Shown: positions 17,729 through 27,264 of the stretch, in pieces
Position numbering within the stretch: position 1 is the first letter of the stretch
Layout of the letters: each line of letters starts with the position of its first letter
Origin: Halegenticoccus tardaugens
Lineage (GTDB): Archaea; Halobacteriota; Halobacteria; Halobacteriales; Haloferacaceae
NCBI RefSeq assembly: GCF_004116405.1
Contig: NZ_SDIC01000009.1
Location: 152,314 to 216,313 of the forward strand
Direction of reading: 5' to 3'
Length of the DNA: 64,000 bases
Translations under genes and position numbers: made by a program
Notes under the pieces: model-generated
Told to the model about the DNA's origin: nothing
The model's input: the letters and a program-made list of their open reading frames with translations, nothing else
The model's database searches: none

Positions 17729-17751
17729 GATAAATATCTATCAAATTTATC
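17729..17751. promoter_or_regulatory. GATAAAT-N9-ATTTATC inverted repeat before hdeD-like gene
   Basis: Seven-base arms flank a nine-base AT-rich spacer, 37-59 nt before the ATG at 17692. The proximal arm is the best box A candidate on the minus strand. The symmetry could be an operator or simply AT-rich promoter sequence. Confidence 0.4.
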
Positions 17752-17830
17752 ATTATATTCGTTTTTGCGGCCCTGAAACCTCCGATACCGTAATCCGAAT
17801 CCCGCCGGCAGAGATCCCGCGTCGCGACGG

Positions 17831-17860
17831 TGCGCGACGATGCGCGACGATGCGCGACGC
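17831..17860. repeat. Three 10-bp tandem units in spacer
   Basis: TGCGCGACGA is repeated three times head to tail, the last copy ending GC instead of GA. It lies in the 186-bp spacer between the HdeD-like gene and the end of the AI-2E transporter gene. No function is apparent. Confidence 0.75.
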
Positions 17861-17878
17861 TGGCGGTCGGGGAAGGCG

Positions 17879-19066
17879 TCACGTTTCGGAAGCCCCGTCG
17901 AAGCCCGCGCCCGGATCGGTCGACGCGTCTCGGTCGTTCGTCGTTGCGGGCGGGGCGGTTCGGGCGGGTTCGTCGCGGAGTTCACCGCGGAGCAGCCGCG
18001 GAAACACGGAGCGGAGGAACTCGACGACGACGACCAAAATCAGGGGGCCCAGAAACACGCCGTACCAGCCGAAGAGCGCGGCCCCGAGTAGGTACGCGAA
18101 TAACACGAGCCCCGTGTGGAGCGACCGCCCGGAGAGGTACGGTCGGACGAAGTACCTGATCAGGGTGTCGAGCCCGCCGATCGTGACCGCGAGAAAGACC
18201 GCGGGGAACCAGAGCGTCGTCGGATCGGTCCGGATCGCGACGAAGACGAGGTAGATGCCGACGACGGCGTACACCGCGGATCTGCCGACGAGCGGGACGA
18301 ACGTCGCGAGGCCGGTGATCACCGCGAGCAGCGTCGCGATCGGAATCGAGACGCCCGGCGGCGCGACGAGGTTCAGCCCGTTGTACAGGAGCGCGGCGAC
18401 GATCATGACCACGAACACCGTGAGCATGTTGCCGAAGTAGACGGTCGAAAGCTGGCGATCGACCGCGGCGAGGTACCCGTGGAGGGTCGTCCCCTCGTCG
18501 GCGATCGTCCCGCGGAACCAGTCGGCGAGCCGCCCGTCGTCTCGGAGCGCGAAGAAGACGAACGTCAGCACGAGAAAGCCGTGGAAGAGGCCGTTGGCGA
18601 ACGTCCCGCCGGCTTCCAGCGCCTTCTGTATCCCCAGTTGGACGGTCGGTTCGCCGGAGAGCGCCTGGAACGACGCGAACAGCTCGCGCGGATCGCTCGG
18701 CAGGGCGGTCACGTCGACGTTCGGCAGGAACGGGTCGACGTACCGCTCGAGGTCGGCGATCCGGACCGATCCGAGCTGCCCCAGCCCGACCGCGAGAACC
18801 GCGATCAGGACGACGACGAACGGGAGGACGATCACGAGGATCGTGATCAGCGCCGCCACCCCCGAGGAGCCGACGTAGCGTTCGATCCGGCGGGCGACCG
18901 GACGCGCCACGTAGTAGACGAACAGCCCGAACACCGCCGTCCCGACGAACGAGTACAGGACGAACCCGACGACGCCGGCGAGAAGGAACGCGAACGCCCA
19001 CCACCCGACCGTCGGTCCGTCGACGCCGCGGCCGATTCTGTCGGTCAGACTCGGGTTTTCGCTCAT
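17879..19066 (-). CDS. AI-2E family transporter
   Basis: This 395-residue protein has the AI-2E/PerM layout: clusters of helices at the N-terminus (about 30-100), a long soluble region (about 100-190) and further helices to about 350. The exporter-type motif GPLILVVVVEFLR is near the end. Despite the name, family members move diverse solutes, and some are Na+/H+ or indole transporters. The ATG at 19066 is chosen over an in-frame ATG at 19093 because the latter lies inside TTTATG, which is the box A 26-31 nt upstream of 19066. The tail is polar. Confidence 0.85.
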   Translation of the reverse strand: MSENPSLTDRIGRGVDGPTVGWWAFAFLLAGVVGFVLYSFVGTAVFGLFVYYVARPVARRIERYVGSSGVAALITILVIVLPFVVVLIAVLAVGLGQLGSVRIADLERYVDPFLPNVDVTALPSDPRELFASFQALSGEPTVQLGIQKALEAGGTFANGLFHGFLVLTFVFFALRDDGRLADWFRGTIADEGTTLHGYLAAVDRQLSTVYFGNMLTVFVVMIVAALLYNGLNLVAPPGVSIPIATLLAVITGLATFVPLVGRSAVYAVVGIYLVFVAIRTDPTTLWFPAVFLAVTIGGLDTLIRYFVRPYLSGRSLHTGLVLFAYLLGAALFGWYGVFLGPLILVVVVEFLRSVFPRLLRGELRDEPARTAPPATTNDRDASTDPGAGFDGASET

Positions 19067-19176
19067 CCGTCGAGATACGCCGGGAGCGGGCATAAACTGA
19101 GCCGGATGCCGCCCTGTACGACGTTCCCCGCGGACGGACCCTCGCGGTTTTTATCCGTCGAGACGGTGGTCCCGAC

Positions 19177-19443
19177 ATGGACCTCGCAGAGATCGAAGCG
19201 CTCATCGAGGCGGAGATCGACGGGGCCGAGGCGACCGTCTCGCGGCCGCGCAGCCCCGACGAGAACCACGAGGACGCCCACTTCGCGGCGGTCGTCGTCG
19301 CCCCCGCGTTCGAGGGGAAGACGCTCGTTCAACAACACCAGATGGTGTACGACGCCCTCGGCGAGCGCATGACGACCGACATCCACGCGATGGAGATCAA
19401 GACCTACACGCCGGAGGAGTACGAGGAGCGCGGCGCGGCGTGA
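19177..19443 (+). CDS. bolA: BolA family protein
   Basis: This 88-residue protein has the BolA fold, with the conserved FEGKTLVQQHQMVYDALG stretch in which the invariant His lies, and MEIKTYTPEEYEE at the end. BolA proteins work with monothiol glutaredoxins in iron-sulfur cluster handling and iron sensing. TTTTTATCC lies about 30 nt before the ATG, so translation is probably leaderless. It stands alone. Confidence 0.88.
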   Translation: MDLAEIEALIEAEIDGAEATVSRPRSPDENHEDAHFAAVVVAPAFEGKTLVQQHQMVYDALGERMTTDIHAMEIKTYTPEEYEERGAA

Positions 19444-19552
19444 GGCGGCACCGCCGGCCGACGCGCGCGCCGGAGCACGCCGGCGATACGAACGCGACGG
19501 CACGCTCCACCGTCCGCACCCTTTTGTGCCGCGCCGTGCGAACGTCCGCCAT

Positions 19553-20755
19553 ATGCGTTCCGACCCGCACCGCGACCCGTCTCGACTCCGCGACGAAATC
19601 GCGGGGATACTGTCCTTTTACTACCCGACCTGCATCGACCAGGAGCGCGGCGGGTACGTCGCGCAACTGGACGAGGTGGACGGCTCGATCTACGACCCCG
19701 ATCCGAAACACCTCGTGGCGACGTGCCGGTTCGTCGCCAACTTCGGCGTCGCCGCGACGCTCGGAGTCGGCGAAAACGACGACCGGTGGCTCGACGCGGC
19801 CGCGCACGGCCTCGCGTTTCTCGACGGGGGCCACCGCGATCCCGAGAGCGGCGGCTACCGCTGGCTCCTCGACGGGCGGGAACCGGCGGATCGCACCCTG
19901 TCGTGTTACGGCCACGCGTTCGTTCTGCTCGCCGCCGCCTGCGCGGAGGCGGCCTCGGTGCCCGGATCGGAGGGCGCCGTGGACGACGCGGCCGATCTGC
20001 TCGTCGATCGGTTCTGGGAGCCGCTGCACCGCCTCTGCGCGAGCGAGTTCGGGCCCGGCTGGGAGGACGAGTCGGACTACCGCGGCCAGAACGAGAACAT
20101 GCACGCGTGCGAAGCCATGCTCGCCGCCTACGAGGCGACCGACGACGGGGAGCACCTCGACCGCGCGGTCGCCATCGCCCGCCGCCTGACCGTCGATCTC
20201 GCGGCGGCGACCGACGGCCTGCTCTGGGAGCACTACACCGCCGACTGGGAACACGACTTCGCGTACAACCGCGACGAGCCGGACCACCTGTTCCGTCCGT
20301 GGGGCTACCAGCCAGGCCACCACGCCGAGTGGGCGAAGCTGCTCGGGGGGCTCGCGCGCCACCGCGACGACGACTGGCTCGTCGACCGCGCGGTCGAACT
20401 GTTCGACGCCGCCGTCGAGAACGGCTGGGACGACGAGTTCGGCGGCTTCTACTACACGTTCGGTCGGGACGGCGAGCCGATCGTGACCGACAAGCACGGC
20501 TGGCCGGTCGCGGAGGCGATCGGCGCGTCGGCGATCCTCGCCGAGCTGACGGGCGAGGATCGCTACCGCGACTGGTACGACCGGCTCTGGGCGTACGCCG
20601 AGGTGAACCTGATCAACCGGCCCCGCGCGAACTGGTACGGGAAGCTCACGCGCGAGAACGAGCGGATCGAGCCGGGCGACGGGCCGGCGGTCGAACCGGG
20701 GTACCACCCGATCGGCGCGTGCCTCGAAGGGATCCGAGCCGCCGAGGGCTGGTGA
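19553..20755 (+). CDS. AGE family sugar epimerase/isomerase
   Basis: This 400-residue all-helical (alpha/alpha)6 barrel protein belongs to the N-acylglucosamine 2-epimerase family. His residues of the active site are visible in GQNENMHACEAMLAAYEAT, in PGHHAEWAKLL and in DKHGWPVAEA. Members interconvert N-acyl sugars or aldose and ketose sugars, and related enzymes isomerise mannose or sulfoquinovose. The substrate here is unknown. The ATG at 19553 gives the family start; an in-frame GTG at 19526 is less likely. The gene converges with the sugar ABC transporter operon (30 bp apart), which suggests a role in catabolism of an imported sugar. Confidence 0.85.
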   Translation: MRSDPHRDPSRLRDEIAGILSFYYPTCIDQERGGYVAQLDEVDGSIYDPDPKHLVATCRFVANFGVAATLGVGENDDRWLDAAAHGLAFLDGGHRDPESGGYRWLLDGREPADRTLSCYGHAFVLLAAACAEAASVPGSEGAVDDAADLLVDRFWEPLHRLCASEFGPGWEDESDYRGQNENMHACEAMLAAYEATDDGEHLDRAVAIARRLTVDLAAATDGLLWEHYTADWEHDFAYNRDEPDHLFRPWGYQPGHHAEWAKLLGGLARHRDDDWLVDRAVELFDAAVENGWDDEFGGFYYTFGRDGEPIVTDKHGWPVAEAIGASAILAELTGEDRYRDWYDRLWAYAEVNLINRPRANWYGKLTRENERIEPGDGPAVEPGYHPIGACLEGIRAAEGW

Positions 20756-20785
20756 GCGGCTGCAGCGGCGCTGGTGGATGACGAC

Positions 20786-21955
20786 TTAGAGCTGCGGCTC
20801 CGTCTCCGCTTGCTCGTCGATCGAGCGGTTTCGCAGCGCCTCGCCGGTCTCGCCGTCGAAGACGTGGATCGCGGCCTCGGGGATGCGCGCGATCGCCGGC
20901 TGACCGGCCTCGACGGTCCGCATGCCGCCGATCGTCGCCACGAACGACGAGTCGCCGTCCGCGGAGAAGGAGAGGTAGACGTTGTTCTCGCTTCCCTTCG
21001 GCTCGACCACGTCAACGACCGTCTCGAAGTCGTGCGGCCCCGTCGCCTCGGCGACGATCTCCACGTCCTCGGGGCGCACGCCGAGGGTGACGGTTTCGGC
21101 GTTCACCTCGTCGGCGCTCACCGCCTCGGCACCGCCGATCGCGTCGCGAACCTCCTCCGAGATGGGATACGCGAACTCGGAGCCCACCAGCCGGTCGCCG
21201 CGCACCTCCATCTCGAAGAAGTTCATCGAGGGATCGCCGATGAAGCCGGCGACGAACCGGTTGGCCGGGCGGTGGTACGCTTCGAGCGGCGTCGCAACCT
21301 GCATCAGCTTCCCGGCGTTGAGGATGGCGATTCGATCGCCCATCGTCATCGCCTCGGTCTGGTCGTGCGTGACGTACACCGTCGTCACCCCCAGGTCCTC
21401 CTGGAGGCGCTGGAGCTCGGTTCGCATCTCCGAGCGGAGCTTCGCGTCGAGGTTCGACAGCGGTTCGTCCATCAAAAAAGCCGCCGGATCGCGGACGATG
21501 GCCCGGCCGAGCGCCACCCGCTGGCGCTGCCCGCCCGAGAGCTCGGCGGGCTTTCTGTCGAGCAGGTTCGCGATGTCGAGCATCTCCGCCGTCGCCCGGA
21601 CCTTCTCTTCGATCTCGCCGTCCGGGAGGTCCGTCGACTCCTCCAGCCCGAAGCGCATGTTCCCCCGGACGGTCATGTGGGGGTACAGCGCGTACGACTG
21701 GAACACCATCGCGATGTCGCGGTCCTTCGGCTGCTTTCCGTCGATCGGTTCGTCGTCGAGTCGGATCTCGCCGCGCGAGACCGTCTCCAGCCCGGCGATC
21801 ATCCGGAGCGTCGTCGATTTGCCGCAGCCGGAGGGTCCGACGAGGACGAGGAACTCGCCGTCGTCGATGTCGACGGAGACGTCGTCGACGGCGACGATCT
21901 CCGAGCCGTTGTCGTCGAAGATTTTCGTGACGTGATCGAGGGTGAGTCGTGCCAT
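20786..21955 (-). CDS. Sugar ABC transporter ATP-binding protein (MalK/UgpC type)
   Basis: This 389-residue protein has Walker A GPSGCGKST (about 40-48), the Q-loop in VFQSYALYP, signature LSGGQRQRVALGRA, Walker B AAFLMDEP and the switch His in VYVTHDQTEAM. The C-terminal TOBE/MalK-like domain (about 240-389) includes GVRPEDVEI. It powers the two permeases encoded just upstream. It is the last gene of the operon, two bases after the second permease gene. Confidence 0.95.
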   Translation of the reverse strand: MARLTLDHVTKIFDDNGSEIVAVDDVSVDIDDGEFLVLVGPSGCGKSTTLRMIAGLETVSRGEIRLDDEPIDGKQPKDRDIAMVFQSYALYPHMTVRGNMRFGLEESTDLPDGEIEEKVRATAEMLDIANLLDRKPAELSGGQRQRVALGRAIVRDPAAFLMDEPLSNLDAKLRSEMRTELQRLQEDLGVTTVYVTHDQTEAMTMGDRIAILNAGKLMQVATPLEAYHRPANRFVAGFIGDPSMNFFEMEVRGDRLVGSEFAYPISEEVRDAIGGAEAVSADEVNAETVTLGVRPEDVEIVAEATGPHDFETVVDVVEPKGSENNVYLSFSADGDSSFVATIGGMRTVEAGQPAIARIPEAAIHVFDGETGEALRNRSIDEQAETEPQL

Positions 21956-21957
21956 GA

Positions 21958-22869
21958 TCAGGATTCTCCTGCGACGCCTTTCGCGAACTGCTCGCCGAAG
22001 AGCACGTAGACGAGCAGGGTCGGCAGCGCGGCGATGAACGCGCCGGCCATCTGGAGGTTGTACTGCTGGACCAGAGAGCCCTGCAGCTCGTTCAACGAGA
22101 GCGTCACGACCTGATTGCTCGGCTCCGAGACGAGCACCAGCGCGAACAGCAGGTCGTTCCAGATCTGCGTGAACTGGTAGATGAGCGTGACCGCGAAGAT
22201 CGGAACCGACAGCGGGAGGATGATCTTCCGGTAGATCCGCCCGACGGTCGCCCCGTCGAGCCGCGCCGCCTCCAGCATCTCCGGGTCGATGGTGGCGTAG
22301 TACGAGCGGAACAGGATCGTACAGATTGGGATCCCGTACGCCGTGTGGGTGAGCGCGAGTTCGATCAGGCTCGCCCGGTTCGCGAGCGGCGGCACCGCCG
22401 AGAGCAGGCCGGGGAGGTCGACCATCGTCCAGAACTGCGTCAGCGGCACCAGCACCGACTGGTACGGGACGAAGATGCCGGCGACGAACAGGACCACCAC
22501 CCCGACCTGCCCGCGCCAGCTGACGTTCGTCAGCCCGTAGGCGGCGATCGACCCGAGCGCGGCCGAGAGGATCGTCGCCGGCAGGGCGAAGAGGAGGCTG
22601 TTGAACAGCCCGACTCGGAGCCGCGAGAACGCGTCGACCCACGGTTCGACGGTGAACCCCGACGGCGGCGGCGGGACGAACGGCGTGGTTCCGGAGAACG
22701 CGTCCTGCGTCTTGAACGCCGTCGTGAGGCCGGTTTCGAGCGGCGCGAGGTAGAACGCGACCATCGCCGCGAGCGCGGCGTACAGGCCGATCCGCCGGAG
22801 GTCGAGCGAGCGCTCGTCGGCGGTCGCGCCGCGCGGTTCGGTTCGTGCGGTGTCGGTTTCGGAGCTCAT
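21958..22869 (-). CDS. Carbohydrate ABC transporter permease (MalG type)
   Basis: This 303-residue protein has six membrane helices. The inner-membrane component motif EAARLDGATVGRIYRKIILP contacts the ATPase. The N-terminal about 25 residues are polar and cytoplasmic. Its ATG overlaps the stop of the first permease gene as ATGA (22866-22869), a sign of translational coupling. It pairs with the MalF-type permease for sugar uptake. Confidence 0.93.
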   Translation of the reverse strand: MSSETDTARTEPRGATADERSLDLRRIGLYAALAAMVAFYLAPLETGLTTAFKTQDAFSGTTPFVPPPPSGFTVEPWVDAFSRLRVGLFNSLLFALPATILSAALGSIAAYGLTNVSWRGQVGVVVLFVAGIFVPYQSVLVPLTQFWTMVDLPGLLSAVPPLANRASLIELALTHTAYGIPICTILFRSYYATIDPEMLEAARLDGATVGRIYRKIILPLSVPIFAVTLIYQFTQIWNDLLFALVLVSEPSNQVVTLSLNELQGSLVQQYNLQMAGAFIAALPTLLVYVLFGEQFAKGVAGES

Positions 22870-23909
22870 AGATCGCCTCGCTTGTACTGCACGTAGAGGT
22901 ACGGCCCGATGACGCCGAGCGCGAGCAGGAACAGCACGGTCGCGATGGCGGCGCCGTAGGCCCAGTTGGTCGAGCGGAACGCCTCGCGGAACATCATCAC
23001 GGAGAGGATGTCCGCGGAGGGGCCGGGCGTCGCGCCGAACATGACGAACAGGAAGTCGAACGCCTTCAGCGCGAACACCATGAGCACGACCGCCGCGCTC
23101 GTGGTCGACGCCCGAAGCTGGGGGACGATGACGCGCCGGTACATCCGGAGCGTGCTCGCGCCGTCGGCCTTCGCGGCCTCGTACTGCGCGGTCGGTATCG
23201 CCCGCAACCCCGCGAGGTAGACGACCATGCAGTAGCCGCTGAACTGCCACATCAGCGCGAAGATGACCGCGCCGAGCTTGAAGTTCGGGTCGCTGATCCA
23301 CGCCCGCGTGAGCGCGCCCAGTCCGACGAGCCGGAGCAGTTCGTTCACCATCCCGATCTCGGGGTTGTACATCCACGACCAGAAGATGGCCGTCACGACG
23401 AACGAGAGGCTCATCGGGAGCAGGTAGATCGTCCGGAAGGTGTTCTCGAACCTGATGTTTTGATCCACGAGGATCGCGAGCCCCAGCCCGAGAAGCAGCG
23501 AGACGACGGTGAAGGCGACGAGCAGCACGAGCGTGTTGCGCGCCGCCGCGACGAACGTCGGATCGCCGAGCATCTGGGCGTACATCTCGAAGCTGAGCGA
23601 TCCGTAGTCGGGGTTCGGCTGGAGGCCGCCCCAGTCGGTCAGCGAGATGAGCGCGTTCCAGCCGATCGCGCCGTAGACGAAGAGGCCCATGAAGAGCGCC
23701 GGCGGCAACCAGAACGGCAGCGATCGAACGAACTCGCCCGAGAGCACGCCGCGTCCCCTCGACCGGCCGACGTCGGCCGCTTCGCTCGCGGTCCCGCCGT
23801 CCGCGATCGGGCGTCCGGGCTCGTCGGTCGTCGAGTCGGTGCTCGCCGACTCGGAATCGCCCCCCGCCGTCGTTCGACGACGGAGCCGCCGCGCGATGGA
23901 TCCTCGCAT
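22866..23909 (-). CDS. Carbohydrate ABC transporter permease (MalF type)
   Basis: This 347-residue protein has a polar N-terminal extension (about 1-55) and six membrane helices. The EAAKADGASTLRMYRRVIVP motif faces the ATPase. It starts 10 bp after the binding-protein gene and overlaps the next permease gene by four bases. Its substrate is a sugar or sugar derivative, judged by family only. Confidence 0.93.
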   Translation of the reverse strand: MRGSIARRLRRRTTAGGDSESASTDSTTDEPGRPIADGGTASEAADVGRSRGRGVLSGEFVRSLPFWLPPALFMGLFVYGAIGWNALISLTDWGGLQPNPDYGSLSFEMYAQMLGDPTFVAAARNTLVLLVAFTVVSLLLGLGLAILVDQNIRFENTFRTIYLLPMSLSFVVTAIFWSWMYNPEIGMVNELLRLVGLGALTRAWISDPNFKLGAVIFALMWQFSGYCMVVYLAGLRAIPTAQYEAAKADGASTLRMYRRVIVPQLRASTTSAAVVLMVFALKAFDFLFVMFGATPGPSADILSVMMFREAFRSTNWAYGAAIATVLFLLALGVIGPYLYVQYKRGDL

Positions 23910-23919
23910 GGTCGACGCC

Positions 23920-25233
23920 TCAGAAGGCGCTGTTGATGCCCTCGTACGCCCGGTCGACGTTCCAGTTCTCGTTGAAGCCGGCGAACGCCTCCTCCATGTT
24001 GCTCTTCACTTCGGGCGTCACGGCGCTCCCGTGGGCGATCGTCAGCGGCTGGCTGTCCGACGCCTTGAACTGCTCGATCTGTCGGGTGAGGAACGGCCCG
24101 AACTCCTCGCCCGAGACGTCGGTTCGCGGCGGGATCGACCCTTTGACGGGGTTGAATCGCCGCTGCGCGTCCGCCGTCCCACAGTAGCTGAGGAACTTCC
24201 GGGTCGCGTCCGGCGACGGGTTGTTCTTCGGGAAGACGAACGAGTCCATCACCATCGAGTACACGCCGTCGGTTCCGGGGTACGGGGCGTAGTTCCAGTC
24301 GCTTTCGAACTCGAACCCCTCCGACGCCTCGTACTGGCCGGCGGCCCAGTCGCCCTGGTGGATGAACGCGGCGTCGCCCTCGACGATCTTCGTGTTCGCC
24401 TGATCCCACGAGATCGATCCGGCGTCGCCGTTGAAGTACTCCCTGTATCCGGCGACCGCCTGGAGCGACTCCCTGATCGCGCCCTCGTGCTGCTGGACGT
24501 TCCCGGCGGCGAAGTCGTCGAACGCGCCGACGCCGTTGCGGGCGATGAACTCGGTCTCCCAGAGCTGGAGCGTCGGCCACGGGTCCTGCGTCGAGTGCGC
24601 CAGCGGGGCCGCGTCCGTCTCGGTCGCGACGGCGTCGAGGGCGTCGGCCATCGCCTGCGGGTCGTTCAACCCGGAGGGATCAACACCCGCCTGTTCGAGC
24701 ACCGAGACGTTGTAGAAGACGTTGTTGAGCCGGTGGATGTTGATCGGCACCGAGACGAGCGTTCCGGCCGGTTGTGCGGCGTTCTGGACGCTCTCGCGGT
24801 ACGCGTTGCGCATGTCGTCGTTCCAGACGTCGCTCACGTCCTCCAGTACGTCGCTGCTCGTGTACGGCGCGAGCGCCTTCCCCGGCCAGATCTGGAACGT
24901 GCTCGGCGGATTCTCGTTGAGCACGCGGTTTTTGATCACCGTGTCGAGCGCGCTTCCCGCGCCGCCCGGCGCGGGATTGTTGTTTATTTCGACGTCGCCG
25001 TGTCGCTGCTGGAACCCTTCGAGCAGCGCGTCGAGCGCCTCCTTTTCGCCGCCGGCGGTCCACCAGTGGACGATTTCGAGCTGGTTGCTGCCGCCGCCGT
25101 TTCCGCCGTCGCCCCCGCCGCCGTTCCCATCGCCGCCGGTGCACCCCGCGAGTCCGGCCATGCCGGCGCTCGCGAGCCCGGCGAGCTTCATGTACGATCG
25201 ACGCGAGAGGCCGTTCGATGTGCGTCCTGTCAT
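23920..25233 (-). CDS. Sugar-binding lipoprotein of ABC transporter (Tat secreted)
   Basis: This 437-residue family 1 solute-binding protein has a Tat-type signal (RRSYMKLAGLASAG) followed by the lipobox LAGC. A flexible Gly/Asp linker of about 20 residues then leads into the binding domain (EIVHWWTAGGEKEALDALL onwards). It would be anchored to the outside of the membrane and deliver a carbohydrate to the permeases. The ATG at 25233 is preceded by GGTGG about 8 nt upstream; an in-frame ATG at 25272 would add 13 residues. The operon promoter lies in the AT-rich stretch near 25280-25300. Confidence 0.9.
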   Translation of the reverse strand: MTGRTSNGLSRRSYMKLAGLASAGMAGLAGCTGGDGNGGGGDGGNGGGSNQLEIVHWWTAGGEKEALDALLEGFQQRHGDVEINNNPAPGGAGSALDTVIKNRVLNENPPSTFQIWPGKALAPYTSSDVLEDVSDVWNDDMRNAYRESVQNAAQPAGTLVSVPINIHRLNNVFYNVSVLEQAGVDPSGLNDPQAMADALDAVATETDAAPLAHSTQDPWPTLQLWETEFIARNGVGAFDDFAAGNVQQHEGAIRESLQAVAGYREYFNGDAGSISWDQANTKIVEGDAAFIHQGDWAAGQYEASEGFEFESDWNYAPYPGTDGVYSMVMDSFVFPKNNPSPDATRKFLSYCGTADAQRRFNPVKGSIPPRTDVSGEEFGPFLTRQIEQFKASDSQPLTIAHGSAVTPEVKSNMEEAFAGFNENWNVDRAYEGINSAF

Positions 25234-25432
25234 TCGAAATCCACCACGAAAGGTCGTGAGCGACTCCGCCATCCCCGAAGTTAAGTGTTTCCTATTTTCT
25301 CACGATTGTGAGTGAATGATTCAGCGTCCTGGCGGCCGTGTCCCCGCCGTCCCGCGGTCGATCCCGTCCGACGATCGTGGCCCTTCGACCGTATCGGTGG
25401 GTTTTACCACCGCGGTACGCGTCCACGCACGC

Positions 25433-26839
25433 ATGAGCGAGGACTACCGAACGGAGCGGGACAGCCTCGGGGAGATGCGGGTGCCGGCGGACGCGTACTG
25501 GGGCGCGCAGACCCAGCGCGCCGTGGAGAACTTCCCCATAAGCGACGTCACCTTCGGTCGACGGTTCGTCCGCGCGCTCGGTGCGGTGAAGAAGGCCGCC
25601 GCCCAGGCGAACCGGGACCTCGGCATGATCCCCGAGGACGTCGCGGACGCGATCGTCGAGGCGGCCGACGAGGTCATGGCCGGCGAACACGACGACCAGT
25701 TCCCGGTCGACGTGTTCCAGACAGGTTCCGGCACCTCCTCGAACATGAACGCCAACGAGGTCATCGCCAACCGCGCGGCGGAACTCATGGGCGAGGAGAT
25801 CGGCTCGCGGATCGTCCACCCCAACGACCACGTCAACTTCGGCCAGTCCTCGAACGACGTGATCCCCACCGCGATGCACGTCTCCGCCTCGGAGGCCGTC
25901 GAAAAGGACCTCGTTCCGGCGCTGGAGACGCTCCGCGAGGCCCTCGCCGACAAGGAGCGAGCGTTCGACCACGTCGTCAAGACGGGACGGACGCACCTGC
26001 AGGACGCGACGCCGGTGCGGCTCGGTCAGGAGTTCGGCGGGTATCGATCGCAGATCGAGAAAGGGATCGAACGGGTCGACGCCGTGCGGGGTCGCCTCGG
26101 CGAACTCGCCCTCGGCGGCACCGCCGTCGGCACCGGGCTGAACACCCACCCGGACTTCCCCGAGCTGGCGGCGACGTACATCAGCGAGGACACCGGCGTC
26201 GAGTTCCGCGAGGCAGACGACCACTTCGAGGCGCAGGCGGCCCACGACGCGATGGCGGAGGCGCACGGCGCGCTTCGGACCGTCGCCGGGTCGCTCAACA
26301 AGATCGCGAACGACCTCCGCCTCCTCGCGTCCGGACCGCGAAACGGCCTCGGCGAGATCGAACAGCCCGAGAACCAGCCCGGCAGTTCGATCATGCCCGG
26401 GAAGATCAACCCGGTCGTCGCCGAGGCCGTCAATCAGGTCCACAAGCAGGTCGTCGGCAACGACGCCGCGGTCGCCGCCGGGGCGGCCGAGGGGCAGCTC
26501 GATCTCAACCTCTACAAGCCGGTGCTCGCCCACAACTTCCTCCAGTCGGCGGAACTCCTGACGAACGCCTCGGAGGTGTTCGCGGAGCGGTTCGTCGCGA
26601 AGCTCGAAGCGAACGAGGAGCACTGCGCGGAGCAGGTCGAGCGAAGCATGGCGCTGGCGACGGCGCTCAACCCGACGATCGGCTACGACAAGGCGGCCGA
26701 AGTCGCGAAGGAGGCGCTCAAGCGCGACAAATCCGTCCGTGAGGTCGTCGTCGAGAAGGGCTACCTCACCGAAGCGGAGGCCGACGAGGTGCTCGACCCC
26801 GAGCGGATGACTCACCGCGGGATTCTCGGCAGCGAGTGA
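25433..26839 (+). CDS. fumC: Class II fumarate hydratase
   Basis: This 468-residue enzyme of the fumarase/aspartase superfamily converts fumarate to malate in the citric acid cycle. The signature GSSIMPGKINP is present near residue 320, as are TGSGTSSNMNANEV (about 99-112), PNDHVNFGQSSND, and the catalytic-loop-side KTGRTHLQDATP. The length equals that of FumC. GTTTTACC lies about 26-32 nt before the ATG, so translation is leaderless. Aspartase and argininosuccinate lyase are less likely given the motif details. Confidence 0.94.
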   Translation: MSEDYRTERDSLGEMRVPADAYWGAQTQRAVENFPISDVTFGRRFVRALGAVKKAAAQANRDLGMIPEDVADAIVEAADEVMAGEHDDQFPVDVFQTGSGTSSNMNANEVIANRAAELMGEEIGSRIVHPNDHVNFGQSSNDVIPTAMHVSASEAVEKDLVPALETLREALADKERAFDHVVKTGRTHLQDATPVRLGQEFGGYRSQIEKGIERVDAVRGRLGELALGGTAVGTGLNTHPDFPELAATYISEDTGVEFREADDHFEAQAAHDAMAEAHGALRTVAGSLNKIANDLRLLASGPRNGLGEIEQPENQPGSSIMPGKINPVVAEAVNQVHKQVVGNDAAVAAGAAEGQLDLNLYKPVLAHNFLQSAELLTNASEVFAERFVAKLEANEEHCAEQVERSMALATALNPTIGYDKAAEVAKEALKRDKSVREVVVEKGYLTEAEADEVLDPERMTHRGILGSE

Positions 26840-26956
26840 CCGTCACAGGAGATAGTCACTCTCCGCGAATCGGGAGACGACGCCGATTTTCGTCTCCCAG
26901 TGGCGCGCCCGGGAAAAAACGACATTTTCAAGACGAACCCCGGTGATCTTTTAGGC

Positions 26957-27151
26957 ATGCCTGGGGTGAACTTACATCGGGAGATCGAGGGGCGGGACGT
27001 GCTCGTATGCCGAAAGTGCGGTTCTGAGTTTCCGGAGGGACGCGCCACCCGAGACGGGTGGTACTATCAGTGCCCCGAGGACGGCTGCGACTCGCAGGGA
27101 CTCGGCGAGGGACTCCGTCGAATCAACCGCCGACGCGAACGGAGCAGTTGA
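26957..27151 (+). CDS. Small zinc-ribbon protein, 64 aa
   Basis: The protein carries CRKCG and CPEDGC pairs about 22 residues apart, forming a one-zinc ribbon, with a basic C-terminus (RRINRRRERSS). It could bind nucleic acid or act as an adaptor. The ATG at 26957 follows ATTTTCA at about 26923-26929, roughly 30 nt upstream. An in-frame start at 26900 is rejected for lack of a promoter. It lies between fumC and gatE in the same direction. Confidence 0.75.
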   Translation: MPGVNLHREIEGRDVLVCRKCGSEFPEGRATRDGWYYQCPEDGCDSQGLGEGLRRINRRRERSS

Positions 27152-27264
27152 ACCGAACGCGCTGACGCCGTCCCCTCGAACGCTCCTGCGGTCGCCCCGG
27201 AACGGATAGCGGACGGCGGCGGAGACTGAATCCTTTTTACCTCCCCCGACCCCACAACCCGCTA

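Noticed and set aside
17831..17860. Possible CRISPR-like repeat
   Set aside because: It is three 10-bp units without spacers, a simple tandem repeat.
19067..19093. Upstream start of the AI-2E transporter at ATG 19093
   Set aside because: That ATG lies within TTTATG, the box A for the start at 19066.
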